Shown: positions 14,701-28,444, numbered from the stretch's first letter. The stretch: DNA of 64,000 nucleotides from Rotaria socialis (GCA_905331475.1 CAJNYU010003060.1:62001-126000), one strand, 5' to 3'. The notes: generated from the sequence alone by a model not told the origin. Numbers and translations: made by a program.

Positions 14701-17700
14701 TTAGAAATTGACGCTAAGGTATTATCAAATTCATCATCGGTACTATGGGTTGTTTTTACTGATGCGAGAGTATGCTTCGATGAACTTGTGATGGTTACTG
14801 ATGTTGTGAATGTTGGCGTTGCTGTTCTTGTAACAATATCAATCAATGGTGAGACTTTTTTAGTTGTGTTAGAAGCAGCAGTCGATGAAACAGACACAAG
14901 TGGGCATGTAGTAGTCTGAGTGGGTAATATATGAGATGTAATTAAAGAATGAGAGAGTGTTGATGTACTGTCACATGATGTTTCTAGTTGTGTAAGTTTA
15001 TCAAATAAAACTTTTTCGTCATTCATAGTTTTAGTCGATTCAGCAGCTTGTTGTTGAATTGTTGCCAAAATATTTTCTGCTAAATCATTAGCCAATTGAG
15101 TGATTTCAATTGGAATGTTTTCATCGGACGACTGCTCTAAACTACTTCCATTAGTTTGACCCGTAGAAGACGAAAAAGATGTGATTGCCATCGGTTTTTC
15201 TGTATGATTTTCAAGTGATTTTATTGATAATGGAATATCAGTTTTGATTGCAATGGAAATCGGTTGAACGGAAAACGATTCGGCATGTTTTAGACTATCC
15301 GAAATTTGACGATTAGCTGTTTGACTCGTTGTTGATGCTCGTCTTAACGCGATAATATCATCATCGTTTTGATGTAACTCATTGAATGTATCAAAAAGAG
15401 ATAGAACTTTTCTTACAGCATCATTTGCTTCTTGTAGTAAATTTTGATTACTATCATTTTTATAAAGTGAAAAATGTCTCGGTGGTTTCACAGGTGGTGG
15501 TGAACTAATATCCACAGACGATGATGAACCTGATTCATCGCCAGCTAAACGTGGCGGTTTAGCAGGTGACACTGCTAATGGAATTGGACTTGCTGATTCA
15601 AATGATGAATCGATAGATATTTCATTTAATAATTGTTGATCAGTATTTTCAACGAGAATAGCTGATGGATTAGAAAATAAATAAACAGTAGGTTGATGCG
15701 CATTGTTTGTTTGTTGTTCGGTTAGATTTCCATCGAGAGATTTCTTTTTTATCATCGTTCTCTTTAGCGGCCTAACAACGGCATGTTTCAGTGCATGGGC
15801 TAATGCACGTGCTGGTTCAGGTATTAAACTCGATTTTATTAAACGATCTGTTACAGGTGTTTGATTAGCACGTATAGGTGCTGGAAAAGAATCATATGAA
15901 AACTGAAGAAAAAACGCGGATTAGAAATCACTTACGTATATCATCGAACGCGTGAGCTGTTTGTTCAGCCAATTGTTCTACTGCCGGTGTTTGATCATTT
16001 AGATCTGATTGAATATATTCAAGGTCTGATGCAATTGGTGTTGCTTCTTGTACAATATTAACAATACCAAAATCACCTAATTTTGATGAAGATCTTTTCG
16101 ATTGAAATTCTAAATAAATAACAAATTTTCATTGATTACTTTTACGGTTCATTGGATTCGATTTATTTTTTTAAATTTTACTTAAAGTTCGCCGATTAGT
16201 TCTACACAAGCCACAACATAATATTCGATTTCCACTCATGCAGAGTAACGGCATTCCTAATCGATTAGTATTCTGGTGTCTAATTATAGAATACTTGGTC
16301 TAAGCATACAAATCTCTTTTCTTCTTTGCCAGATGCGCGTTTATATCAAGTATTTGCTGGTATATATATCAGCAATATAGTACAAGAGAAAACAAGTCCG
16401 ACTCGCTCTACTATGTTTTCTTTTTGTGTTTCTCTTTTTTATTCGATAGCAAAAAGAAGAATATTTGCAAGATGATGAGATACAGATGAAGCAAAGATTT
16501 TTCTTTTGCTCTAAGAACTAATAAAAACAATGGCGTGCATTTAGATTCACCTTGTAAATGAATGGCAAACATATAGAGATTGCTAATCGAAGAAAATAAC
16601 AATATGAAGATAGATTATATCTGTATGAATAATTATTTTATTTATAGAAATTAGATACGCGACTCAGTCTCTTTTTTTTCTACCGCTCTTCAATGAGCTA
16701 GAAGAGATAATAATTACTTCTTTTTACTTATAAACATTGTTTTGCTTTCAACAAAAAGAAACAAAAGGGGTTCTCATCAATCATATTACCTATTACCGAC
16801 GATGGCATTGAACTGTAACGAACGTAACAAAAAATGACTGTCAGCGTATAATTATTTCAAACGTTTACAGCTTTGACAATCTCCACTCAAAAAATGCCGC
16901 TTCAATAATTCAGATCGTAATTTATTATGATCATCTGTTGACTAAGTTGAAGGCAAACATGTCTCTTTTCTTTTGATATTATTAGAAGAGAACATGAAAC
17001 ATCCTGATTAACAGTCGACAAATGCACTAGAGAATTTGGATTGCGAATAATACTGGCATCTCTGTGTCAATGATGAAGATTATTCGTACCGGAAAAGAAT
17101 AAAAAAAAGAAAATTTTCTCGGCATCGTCTAACATTTAATATTCATATGACGAATGCAGACGGCTTTTTTTCACTGTTCCATTAAAATGTCAAAATTACA
17201 GGGCGTCAATTATTGCTTTTTCTTCTCTTTACAATGATAATCATTGTGTGCGAGTGGCAAAAGCTTTTTCCTTTTGACCTTTATATTAGTAAGAAAAGAA
17301 AACTAAATCGTACTTGCATTATAACAAATAATCTTCACTGTAATTCTCTTAACTATGAACGACAATGACATATAGTCATAAATTAAACAAATAACATACC
17401 CAAACTAGCTTTTGGCGTCATTCGTCCTTCATCCATATCTGTGATTCGTTGTTTCTGTAAAACACTATATGGATCATCAAGATCAGCTAAAGATAAAAGA
17501 AAGAAACAAAAAAAAATAAAATATTGTATATTGCACAAGAGCAAAAAAAAATGGGATAAATATAATGACGTGAACACAACAAATATGAATGGGGAATATC
17601 GCATGCGGGAAACCCAAAGGACTTCATTCAAAAAAATAAAAATAAAGCAATGAACCTTTATCGTATGATAATCTATTTAGTTTTTCTCTCAAGCTTTCAA

Positions 17701-20700
17701 GATGCATCATTTCAAATGGATGAGCTTGATAGCTTAATGGCGTTATTGAACCTGAGTAATCCTGTGTATTATATATGGAATAATAGCCCCCATAGCGTGA
17801 TGCTGGTGTAGGTGCTTTACTTGAATCAACAAAATGTAAAGGACCATCACGTTCACCTTTAAACATAAACGAACAACAACAATAGATTGATGAACAAATA
17901 AGACAAAACAGAGGACAAAATGAAAGGCGACGACGACAAACAACAACAAGACGAAATGTTTATTATTTATAGACCTAAGTTTTCTCTCATGGCAACAGTA
18001 ACGATTGTATCTGCACTTGATGTTGATGATGATGAAGGAATGCAATCTTTTGAACAATCACGTTTAACCATTTTACGTGGTTCCAACTGTTTAAATTGTG
18101 ACACATTCGCGTCCGTTTTTGCTTTCTTTCCTCCTAATTCATCTTCAGCTATTTCTTCTAATGTTATCGTTTTTATAATTGTTGTTGTTGGTATACGATT
18201 AGTTTCATCATTTAGTAAATCTTTATTGTTTAATAAACAATCTGCATGGACAGGGAGAGAAAAATAAATAATTACTTACTAGATTTTCCATGTCGACGAC
18301 GTTCAAATTCATCATCACTTTCAAAGCCTTCATCCAACTATTTCAAACAAAAACAAATAATTAAATAATTACGAGAAAAACAGATACATACACGTCGTCC
18401 ACTAATTGCCGCTCCATCAACGCTACCACCTCGACTATTAAGACGAGCTCTAGCTAGTTCTTTCTCGGCAGCATCAGTGACCCATTCGATATTGAATACA
18501 CAATTATGAACAATATTTTCTTTTCCAATTTTACGTAGAGCTTGTTGAAGGCAATTTCCTAGATAAATGAAAACAAATCGATTGCAAATATTTATCATTT
18601 ACAGACATGACAATATTCTCACAAGACTTCTACTACTTCTTTGCTTTCAAAATTAGTTGTCTCATAACTACTTGAATTTGCCTTGGGGTCTGGATTCTTT
18701 CGGGAAGGTCAATCTTAGCTCTGCTGATACATACGCAAGGGAAAAATAAGCAAACAAGAAGAATGTCTTACACAGTTTAACTAAATTATGATATAATATT
18801 GTTGTGTTTAGAGTAGTCAAGCATTGCTCAAATTCTTCCATTGGGCTCAATACTTTAGTTTACATTGAATTGCCTGCTAAGCATACCAAAGAAGATAGAT
18901 CGTCTTTTTTTAATTATTAGATTTGTATTCGTGCAATGAAAACTAATTAGTTTTCTTTTTCTCTTTGTAACCAACACTATTGATCTTTCGATGAGTTGTA
19001 TAGCGCACATGCGTGCTACTCCAACCAATGTCAGCTAGATCAATCGTAAGTCGTACACAACAATAGACCTGAACGGGCACAAGATAGTCAGTGATAGTAT
19101 GCACTTCATTTTGTCCATCTTAGTATTAACCGGAGTTTAGCTTCAATGATGAAAATAAAATTAAAATAACCTGTTGCATCGCTTCCACGTGATTTAAGCC
19201 AATAGCGCAACATTTGTAATGAAGCATTTTCTCCAAAGTCATCCATTATCTTCGTAACTTCATCTTCACTTAATTCAAGTTCAGCTGCAAGTGCTGGCCA
19301 ATCGCTTCCAAGTAATCGTGCAATATCAGTTAAACGTATTTCACCTTTTCGATACATATCATCAGATTTCCAGTCTACGGAAAACAACACAGAACCGAAT
19401 AGAAATTATTTCTAATTTGAAAAAAGAAACCTATCTTACTTTCAGAATTATGATCGCGATCAACAGAATGCAATGCTCGAAGACGTTCTTCATTCTAGAT
19501 CGAAATAAATATTCAAAATAATTCTATAAACAAAAAACAAAATTCTACCTCAAGCAAATCCTGAAAACAGAAGAAAAAAAAACGACGAGAAAATAAATTA
19601 GAAATAATTTATAAATCATGAATTTACTTTGTCGTAAGCTGGTATAACAATATTTAAATTACAAATTGCTTGTAATGCCTGTGGATCGACGACGGTTGTT
19701 GATGATAATGATGATGGCTGTCCGTTGGTCATTGTAAGTGACGTTGTTCGCTGTATTGAAGTTAATTTTCCATTATCTTTCGAGAAAATTAAGCGACCCG
19801 ATGGATCTTGTTCTTGATCGCGTATACGAACAACACATGGTAAACGGTTTTCTTTGAAGGCACGAAATAATAATGTTAATTGTTCATTTGTTTTTATAAT
19901 TGTTTGTAGATTATTTGATTGTAAATCGATATAAATTGAATTTCCATTAACAACTTCAACTTCTTTTGATTTAGCTATTTCAGTAAAATGTTCTTGCATT
20001 TCAAGTGTTTTATTTTCTTTATCGTCAGTGATGCAAAACAATCGAACAAGTGCTTCATTTTGATCATGTCGTTTAGCAAATACAATAAATCGTGACATAT
20101 ATGGAACTAATATAGCTTCACGATAGATTTCATGGGCTAATTTCAATACATCTGGTACGCCTTGAGCATCGATTAACCAAAAGCTAGAAATTGATTAAAA
20201 AAAAAAGATATTTAAATCGGAGAAAAAAAATCTTCTTTCCTTACCGAGCTGAAACCGTTGTTGTAAATGTTGCAGTATCTTTGGAAAATGTTAATGGTGT
20301 GTGTCCTGTAATATCATCGAATTGAGCAGCATGCGTACCGCCAGTGATACTGCATAATAAACGTAACGTTTGAGAATCACTTGTATATGCATTGCTGTGT
20401 TGTTGTTGTTGAGAGTGTTTTCTTGACGATGACGTTTTGTTTGGTAATGGAATTGTTAATGTTATTGGTTTATGAAATTTACGACGGCGTGGCTCAACAG
20501 TGATAACAGGACTTACATGAACACGCGAACCAAACGAACGTTGAACTAGTTGCGGTGATATTGGTAAAACATGAAGTGATATACGAATACGTTTTTGTAA
20601 GGCCTTTTCAGGTATATGTGCTTGAATAGTTGGCATTATTGTCGATGTTAACAAGCCGCCTTGCTCATCGATAAGACTTGCTTCTTGACGAAGTCGTGTG

Positions 20701-23700
20701 ATTAAAGCAAAAAAACGAGGAAAATCGTTTGTTACTATACGTGTTATACGACGCGATTGAAGTTCTTCAGCATTATCTAAATCTTTAAAAAAAAGAAAGA
20801 AAGAACGAAACTTAGCGTTAGAGTTAAAATGTAGAAGATGTTTTTTTTCTGTACCCTCAGAATCAACAACATCGCCAAGTACTTCACGTACGGCTTCGTC
20901 TGTTGTTGGACCTGTATGTTCAGTCCATTTTTCACCATTATCACTTCGTAAAACGACAATTTCACGTTCACGGTGACGTAATGAAGCAAAATGTGGTATT
21001 TCAAGAATAACAGGTCTAAAAATAAATCACTCATATTTTAATATGATCGACGATTAAATAATTTTCTATTTTAAGCTTCTGCAACGCTTAGATGTAAAAG
21101 TAATTTAAAGATCAATAGACGATAAATAGAACTCGTGCGTAATATTTTGCATGAGAAAATCGTAGAGATAATTTTTTCTTCTCTTCTCAAGATTTCCCAT
21201 GAGAGAAAAATATTTTTTAACAGTTCTGAAATTATTAGAAAATAATTTCTTTCGTTAGTTCCTCAATGACTCTTTTCAATTAGCGTTTACTTCGCTTCAC
21301 AACTGAAGCGATGTAGTCGTCAATCTTTTGAGTTCACTTCAGAGTAGAAATTTGCAATAACAAGTTTGTTTTCTATTCTGATTTAGAGAAGATTATTCCA
21401 TAATCGATTTATAGTGCCTCGATAATAACTTTCTTCTTTAATCGTTTTCTCATGAAAATCTTCTCGGAATCAGGTCATTTACTGGTTGATGTCTCTGTAA
21501 TCACGTTTCGACTACGACGACAATGTGCTTAAACTTATGAACCGTAATTCCCGTTGAAACACATTTTTCTCGCTATTCCGGTTTCAATCGTAAACACCAA
21601 AATTATCTCGGAATATTTCTTCTTGAGAATCATTAAAACTACTTTGCTCAACAATTTTGAAGCACAAATATTTTTCTATGAATTAATTATGATTAATATT
21701 TTCTTACCCAAGAAATTTACAAGCAACAGGCCCAACTTCCAACACACGTGCTGCCAATGCTTCGCCTTCATTTAACGGTGGTGGTATTGTTAATTTTTCA
21801 CGCTTAACAAATCGACATGTGATTCTTGTTGGCATACTAGCACGTTTCGATGGAATTATAACTCGTACACCCGAATGTCGACAACCACGCATGGCACCAC
21901 CGCGAGCATCAACCAAAAAGCTCACCAAAAATCTATACATATATAAATACAATTACATATAAATATCCAGAAGACAACTAGAAACTAGCTAATTTGCCTA
22001 AACAGATGAATCTAAGAATGCTAGCTAAACTAAACATGCAAACACCACTTACGATCGACACTGAAAACGATCCCTAGAAAAATATATACAAAAAGATAAT
22101 AATAAATGCACTGCACACATGCATGGCAACAAAAACGTTCATTCGTGTTCAAGCTTTCAGTCACAAAAAAAAGAGAGACAAGAAAACGTTTAACCTTACC
22201 CTCCGTGACGTGGTTTGGTAATTGTTTCATTATCAGCAACAAACGTTTGTGGGGCTACTATTGGTGTTGGTTGATCATGTAAATTATCTCGACTTTCTGT
22301 CCAATGATCTTTTGCTGCTAACATTGGATATTCAGTCTCTTCCTAGAATAATAACAGGAAATGATCGAACAAAATTCTGATGATTAGTTTTACTTTAATA
22401 AACGATGTTTGATTGAGTTTATTTTCTTCTGCTTCCGTCATTAACACACCTTCGCGTAAATATTGCATATGAACATTAGAACTAGCATCGCCAAGCATAT
22501 CTAAACATTAATAAGTAGTCAACATATATATGTGAATGTATATATATATATATATGAGTGTGTATAAATAAATCCATATGCTTGGATATTAGCATTTATC
22601 ATGCGCGCACATCCCAAAGGGTAAAAAACATGGTAATGATCTTTTTATGTGCATTCATTGGCAGGCAAATAGGAAAATAGAGATTTAAGACTACCTTTAC
22701 TCGTTTTATCACGTATTTTAAGGTTGTTAATAGGTTTTGCCAATTCGAGATATCCGATTTCAGGATAAATTACTGCAATGTTATCTTCAGCTGAATGAGC
22801 TGATAATGATTCATTTTTCTATTAAATTTATTGTTTTTTGTAGTGAAAAAAACCACTTTACCTGTTTCGTCTTCAGAATCAGTTAATGGATGTTCTTCGT
22901 GTGAAACTTCAGGCGCTTGAATCTAAATTGAAAATAGAATTCCATTAAAAAATACATAACGAATTCATCGATGCGGCTTTGTTTTACCTTATAACGTTCT
23001 TCAGTTATCAATTCGTGTTTACTAGCAATTGTTGTTTCAGTAACAACTTTAAGTTCTTCAACGACTGATATATAACCAAGACGTTGTGCAATTGATAAAG
23101 CTGTCATTCCATGCTGGAAGATAAGATTAATTCTTTTTATTTATTGTTTTCTTTGTGAAACAGGATAAGAGTCAAAACTTTAGAACACGCCAATCGTAAT
23201 AAACATTTTGGCAACATTATTTCTCATTCTCCGTTACAAACAATCTTGATATACGATATCCAACTCTATTTAGGTCATATCCTATGTTTGTTTTTTTGCT
23301 TCATATCCTGAGGATTCAGTGGGACATGCATCCAAAAATATATTGAATGAAGCACTCTAACACATCGCTACTATCACAACAACAACTAATTCATTATTTA
23401 CATATAAAAACTTACTTTATTTGTTTTATTAGGCGATGCACCATTTTCCAGTAATAGTTTAACAATCATAACATGACCTTGTTGAGCAGCCGAATGAAGT
23501 GGTGTAAACATAAGCTTGAAAAATAAATAAACAATTTAGAATAAAGAATATAAACATGTCTCGACTTACATTCGTTTCAATATTAACATTGGCACCAAGT
23601 TTAAGTAAATATCGAACCATATTTATTTGACCAAAATGACAAGCAACATGTAAACTCGTATAGCCGCTCTAGAAGAAAAATAGCACCGAGATTATTTTGA

Positions 23701-26700
23701 ATCACAAAAAAACAATTAGACTTTATTGATAGGAGATTTCTGTTTTTTATTTATCGAAGAGATCATGACCTTCTATTCACATTGTTCCGCCGAGGGGTGG
23801 TCTTGTATGCCAAGCTAATTTGTTTTTCTAGCAAGGTCCGCTTTCTTATACACGATCGACTATCCTTGTGTTCTGGAAGTTTATACTTACAAGTGTCTGT
23901 GCATTAATATCAGCCTGTTTGCTAACTAATGCTTCTGCGCATTTGACGCGATCCTCTTGTGCACATAAATGTAATGGCGTTAAATGACATTTCGATGCTA
24001 TATTAGGATCAGCATGATTAGCCAAAAGTAGATAAGTCATGTCAGAATGACCATCTTGGCAGCTCAGATGTAATGGCGTAAACCCACCCGTTGATTGAGC
24101 ATTTGTATTAGCATTGTATTCTAGTAACATTTCAGCAATGTCAAGAACATTCTTCTTAGCAGCTATATGCAATGGTGTATAACCGTTACGTGCTGTTACA
24201 TGCGGACTAGCACCATGTTGCAATAAAAGAAGTGCGATATTGCTATGATTATAATGAACAGCACAATGTAACGGTGTTAAGTCATTCTGAAGAAAAATTT
24301 CATTTTTTTTATATAGTCAAAGAATTCGTGATTTCCTAATAACATACTTTGCCTTGAATATCCGGTGAAGCTCCTTTTTGTAAGAGTAGATTAGCAACTT
24401 TAATATTACCGTATTTACTACAGATGTGTAATGCCGAGAAATTTCTCTGCAATTCAAAAACAAAAATGACGAAATTTTTTACAATATGTTTTTCATAAAA
24501 AAAAGATTTAATACTACCTTAGTAAATAGATTTAAATTAGCTCCATGATCAATTAATAAACTAGCTATTTCTTCGTGTCCTTCTTTAGCAGCAATATGTA
24601 AACTTGAATAGCCATCTTTGGTTTCACTATCAACGAATGCATTTGCTTTTAATAATAAACTAACTATTTCAATATTTCCCAAACGTGTTGCTAAATGTAA
24701 ACAGGTTTGTGCTTCTTTAGCTTTCGCATCAACTGTTGCACCATAATTTAGTAATGTTTGAACAATATCAATTTGATTGTTACGTGCAGCTAAATGTAAT
24801 GGTGTTTCGCCGCGTACCGTATTTGAATCGATATTAGCGCCGTGTTGAAGTAAATAGATGACAATTTCATGGCTACCAACAAACGATGCAACATGTAAAC
24901 TAGTTAAACCTGATTCTGTTCGAGCTTCGACATCGGCGTCATTGGCGATTAATAATTCGACTAGTTTTAAACGGTTCTTTTTACACGCAATATGTAAACA
25001 TGAAAATCCATTTAATGCTTTAGCATTGACATCAGCGCGACGTTCGCATAGAAGTTTAGCAACATTGAAATTTCCACAATGAGATGCAACGTGTAAAGCA
25101 GAAAGGTAATCCTATAGAGAGAAAAAAAAACAATGCGGTAAAATTGGAGAATTTTCAATTAAAATATTAACGAACCGAGCTAACGTCATCTACTAATGTT
25201 GATTTATAATAGAGTAAAATTCGTGCTGCATCAACATGATCGCCTTGAGCAGCTAAAATAGAATTTCGATTGTGATATACAGAATTATGTATGTTATAAT
25301 TATATTCATTTACCCATATGAAGTGCTGAGAGACCATTTTTAGTTTTTGCACCAAATGGAGCACCACTTTCAAGCAGAAGATCAACTACTTGATCGTGAC
25401 CTGACCGAGCAGCACAATGAAGTGGTGCTAATAGAACATAAAAAAAAACAAATATTTACTAACATAAGAACTCAGGAAAACTTACTAAGGCCATCTTTTG
25501 TTTTCGCATCAATTTGTGCGCTTTTTTCAAGTAGTAATTTAACAATATTATCTTTACCCCATTTTGATGCTACGTGTAACGGTGTTATATTTTGCTAGAA
25601 AGAAAAAAAAAGGAAATTATTTAATAATTTTCTCGCAGAGAATTCAAATCTAGGATATTAAATGATTGGACCGGAAACTTTTTAATTCAAGGGAGACTAT
25701 TTTTATATAATAATGTTTCATTTCAATAGAAATTTTACTTCATTAAATTTTTTTTCTTTCGCTCTCTCTCTCTCTCTCTCATATTATCATTCAATTAAAA
25801 GAAAACAATCGGAAAAAAGTATACTTCAATTTCAAGTGTATCTCTTACGCTAGCTGCATAATTGACATCAGCACCGCGAGCAATCAATAATTGTGCCACT
25901 TCTAAGTTTCCATAATGAGCTGCAATATGCAGTGGAGTAAATCCAGACTAATAAAAGAAAAACAATATATTATTTATATCGTAGATTAATAATTGATAAT
26001 ATTTTTCTAAAAAAAGACATGCAAAATAAACTACACCGGGCTGAACTGTATTTTTTTTTTTTTGAAAAAATGAACTTATATATATAAATATCTAGCTATT
26101 GTTATTAGTAAAGGGTTAGTAATACATTTTTTGAAAAATAAAAGCGGACATATTTTATGCTTACTCTGCCAAGCTGAAAAAGAGAAAAATAAGAATGAAT
26201 AAGAAAAAAGATTTTTCGACGAAAAATAACAACAAAAATGTGATAACCATATGAGCGAACAACAATTATTAAGTATATACGCAAACGAACACCATCGATA
26301 TATTTAGAAACAAACCTTTGTTGTACAATTAACAAATCCTCCTTCCTAATTATCTCAGAAATTGTTCACACAATGGTTAGTTATTGATTAATCTCTATGC
26401 ATACCTTATAGTTAAGATCAGGTTGACTTTCGCCTTGTAGAAGTAAGGCAGCAGCTTTTGTATCATTCTTCTTCGCAGCAATATGTAATGCTGGTAGACG
26501 TACTTTTGAACCTTTCGAATCATTTTCTAATAGAATGGCTACTACTTTTTCATGACCTTGTTGAAGACTAACAGCCAAAGGTGTGAAACCATCCTTCAGA
26601 AGAATAAATTCAATAGTTATTGGCAATCATGTTCAATAAGAAGAAAAAAGTTTCACCTCAGTAGCTAAACTTTGATTAGCGCCATTAGCGAGCAGAAATT

Positions 26701-28444
26701 TCACCACTTCAATATGATTTTCTTCTACAATCAATCAAATAAACCATAAAGCAATTAATCATATTTATCACTAATCGATACATACGCGCAGCCATATACA
26801 AAGGAGAAAAACCATTTTGTGATTGACAATTAATATTAGCATTGTATTGAACTAAAAGTTTGACAACTTCTTCCTGTCCAGCTAATGATGCAATATGAAG
26901 AGCAGTATTTCCTTTCTAGAAAATAAAATATAATATTTGATTGATGAATTATCGCTGTCTCTTTTATAGATATATATATATATCAAAAGACCTTCGTTGC
27001 TGCATTGACATTTGCACCACGAGAAAGAAGTTCTTGAACAATATTTACATGACCCTCCCTAAAAACATATAAGAACGAATTGAATATAGATATTTTTTCT
27101 AAAGAATACATACTTTGATGCCAAATGTAATGCATTGAGTCCATTCTAAAGAATGAAATAGTCTATTTTAACTAGAAAATTTCTTGATGTATAAGATACA
27201 TACAGCATTGCTTGTATTTATATCAATGGATGAGCGAAGGTATTCCAAAACCTTCTCAAGATTTCCTGCTCGTGCTGCTCGTAAAAATCCCGAATTTCCA
27301 TCAGACTAGAAAAATAAATAAATCATTATTGATATCGCGACTAGACAATCAAAGAGAGTGAATAATGAACTTTTTTTTCCCTCTTTTTCTTCTTTGTTGA
27401 TCATCATCATCATCATATCAATTAACAATGAAAAGATAATCATCAACTTTATTTTATCTTCTATACACATATCGACATGTGTATACGTATCTTGATAGAC
27501 ATATTCGATCTTGATCTATCGACATTTATATAGATCGAAATTATAGTAGAGAATTTATCTAATAAAAACTAGATAGACATCTAGTTGGTCTGTTGACTTG
27601 TTTGTAGATTTATTCCGGTTAAAGAATGCGTAAACAAAGAAGAAAGTTAATGTTAAATTACACGAATTAGTTATTTATTATTTCCCAAAAGGCAATCATT
27701 TGTTATTGATTAATACAATATGTTGTCTCTCAACATTACGATTCGATGAGACGTATTATCACAAAAAAACAAGACAAAATTTTAAAAAAACCTTGCTATT
27801 TAATCAAACAATACTCACGAAGGTGCATAGTAATTTATTCGACATTTGTCGACCAATGAAAGCAATCTTCTCTTATATGAACAAATACAGGACACCTTTG
27901 TCTGAGTTACGTCGTCTTCAGTGTAATATAAATATATGTAGTTATAGTAAGACGACACATTCAGAACAAGAGAAGAAGAAATTAGTGTATAATCCTCGTT
28001 TTCTTCTTATAATACAGATGCACTATATATATTTCCTTTTTTCTTTTTTCTTTTTGTCCTATTGTATGTAGAAATACCAAATCAAGGCAAATTCCCCAAA
28101 AAATACAACTAACAATGGAAGAGAGAAACAGAGAGAGATAAAGGAAAATATAAATAGAATAAGCAATCAATGAGAATATAGTGGTTACTAAATGAACCTA
28201 TCTAACGATGTTTTCTATTAAAATGCATTTATCCTATATTCATATTGATTAACTAACGAGACGATAAAGTAAAGGCTAAAAAAATAAGTATTATATTAGA
28301 AAAATGGAAATATGTCCGTCGGCTAAATGAACTTGCCAACAAAAACAAATATTGTCCTTCGTAGGAAACAACATGATGGCCTTTTGACCGATTAGAAAAA
28401 GATGTTAAAAAAGTAAATGAAAACAAGGAACATACCGCTGTCAT
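5937..28444 (-). CDS. ANK: giant ankyrin (ANK repeats, ZU5-ZU5-UPA, death domain, long tail)
   Basis: One multi-exon gene read from right to left. Domain order is that of animal ankyrins, adaptors that tie membrane proteins to spectrin: about 24 ANK repeats (about 22.98-27.31 kb), two ZU5 domains and UPA (about 19.6-21.95 kb), a death domain (about 18.4-19.4 kb), then a long acidic Ser/Thr-rich tail on very large exons (14240-15880, 9189-12691, 5937-8738). Repeat 1 ([20 protein letters not shown]) and the ZU5 signature ([13 protein letters not shown]) are close to vertebrate ANK1-3. The simplest start is ATG 28444 (exon MTA, perfect GTATGT donor), which joins in phase to the repeat-1 exon; four other candidate starts lie further upstream. 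Long isoforms would be giant ankyrins, a form known from other bilaterians. The reading frame looks intact throughout. Isoform structure is inferred from splice signals only. Confidence 0.9.
9189..12691 (-). other. ankyrin giant tail exon 1
   Basis: About 3.5 kb open exon. Acceptor TGTTTACAG precedes 12691 and donor GTAAAT follows 9189. It enters in phase 1 (G + CT), matching the exon that ends at 14240. The protein is acidic and disordered. It contains three related LIPE…FYEGD-type repeats (about 10.98-11.28 kb), three helical NEL..L..EL..I repeats (about 9.46-9.82 kb), and three AKAP-like helices ([13 protein letters not shown] 10095-10133, [13 protein letters not shown] 10011-10049, [13 protein letters not shown] 9210-9248). 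It is comparable in position to the giant exons of vertebrate ANK2/ANK3 and insect Ank2; homology to them cannot be judged by eye. Confidence 0.8.
13764..13808 (-). other. candidate 45-nt cassette exon of ankyrin
   Basis: The minus strand reads CTATTCAG, then 45 nt ([15 protein letters not shown] with split end codons), then GTAAAC. It has symmetric phase 1, so it can be included or skipped between the exon ending at 14240 and the giant exon starting at 12691 without changing frame. Support is splice signals and phase only. Confidence 0.45.
13918..14048 (-). other. alternative short terminal exon of ankyrin
   Basis: Acceptor AAAAAATAG precedes 14048. The exon enters in the same phase as the giant exon (G + CT) and encodes [18 protein letters not shown]…[10 protein letters not shown], then stops at 13918-13920. 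Its use would end the protein about 2,100 residues earlier than the giant exons, so short and giant isoforms could be chosen by 3'-exon selection. Confidence 0.55.
14240..15880 (-). other. ankyrin post-death-domain tail exon
   Basis: About 547 codons open on the minus strand. Acceptor TTTTCCAG precedes 15880 and donor GTAGAA follows 14240 (…NSNE G|). It joins upstream to an exon near 15.94-16.11 kb (…TAHAFDDI|P). It is low complexity, Ser/Thr/Pro-rich, with proline-containing motifs ([19 protein letters not shown]) that could bind SH3 domains. One AKAP-like helix, [13 protein letters not shown], lies at 15057-15095. If the donor is not used, the frame runs to a stop at 14151. Confidence 0.75.
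16130..17395 (-). other. ankyrin intron, about 1.25 kb
   Basis: Lies between the tail exon near 15.94-16.11 kb and the exon near 17.40-17.49 kb ([20 protein letters not shown]). I see no coding signal, RNA gene or repeat beyond simple A/T runs. Confidence 0.5.
18385..19379 (-). other. ankyrin death domain (two exons)
   Basis: Exon about 19166-19379 reads [20 protein letters not shown], then [19 protein letters not shown] and [15 protein letters not shown]. Exon about 18390-18558 continues [19 protein letters not shown]. This matches helices 1-6 of the ankyrin death domain, including the LxxYWLxR and LxxALxKIxxxDIV signatures of ANK1-3. Downstream exons (18283-18337, 17640-17855, 17400-17487) carry the start of the regulatory C-terminal region. 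Confidence 0.85.
19616..21951 (-). other. ankyrin ZU5-ZU5-UPA spectrin-binding supermodule
   Basis: ZU5-1 is split between 21715-21940 ([20 protein letters not shown], then [20 protein letters not shown]) and about 20840-21010 ([20 protein letters not shown]). A third exon (20241-20780) carries ZU5-2 ([15 protein letters not shown]-type match: [40 protein letters not shown]). UPA follows at 19616-20146 ([45 protein letters not shown]). In vertebrate ankyrins this module binds beta-spectrin. Conservation is high enough that function is very probably retained. Confidence 0.88.
22980..27305 (-). other. ankyrin repeat membrane-binding domain, about 24 repeats
   Basis: A series of short exons, each holding one or a few 33-residue ANK repeats (x-G-x-TPLHxAA…GH…V..LL..GA). 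It starts with [20 protein letters not shown] (27204-27305) and ends with [20 protein letters not shown] (about 23.0-23.11 kb). The longest exon (24479-25110) holds several contiguous repeats. Introns are 50-400 bp with GT-AG ends. The region just after the repeats (22.2-22.95 kb) contains the usual acidic linker to ZU5. Confidence 0.88.
28436..28444 (-). other. candidate alternative first exon E of ankyrin (MTA)
   Basis: ATG ACA GCG is followed directly by GTATGT. It joins in phase 0 to TCT GAT GGA at 27305, giving [17 protein letters not shown]. This is the start nearest to the repeats. It is supported by donor and phase only. Confidence 0.5.

Noticed and set aside
17920-18267. Plus-strand ORF of 115 codons at 17920-18267
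   Set aside because: Lies within an ankyrin intron/exon interval on the other strand, with no recognisable domain. The minus-strand ankyrin exons on both sides explain the coding signal.
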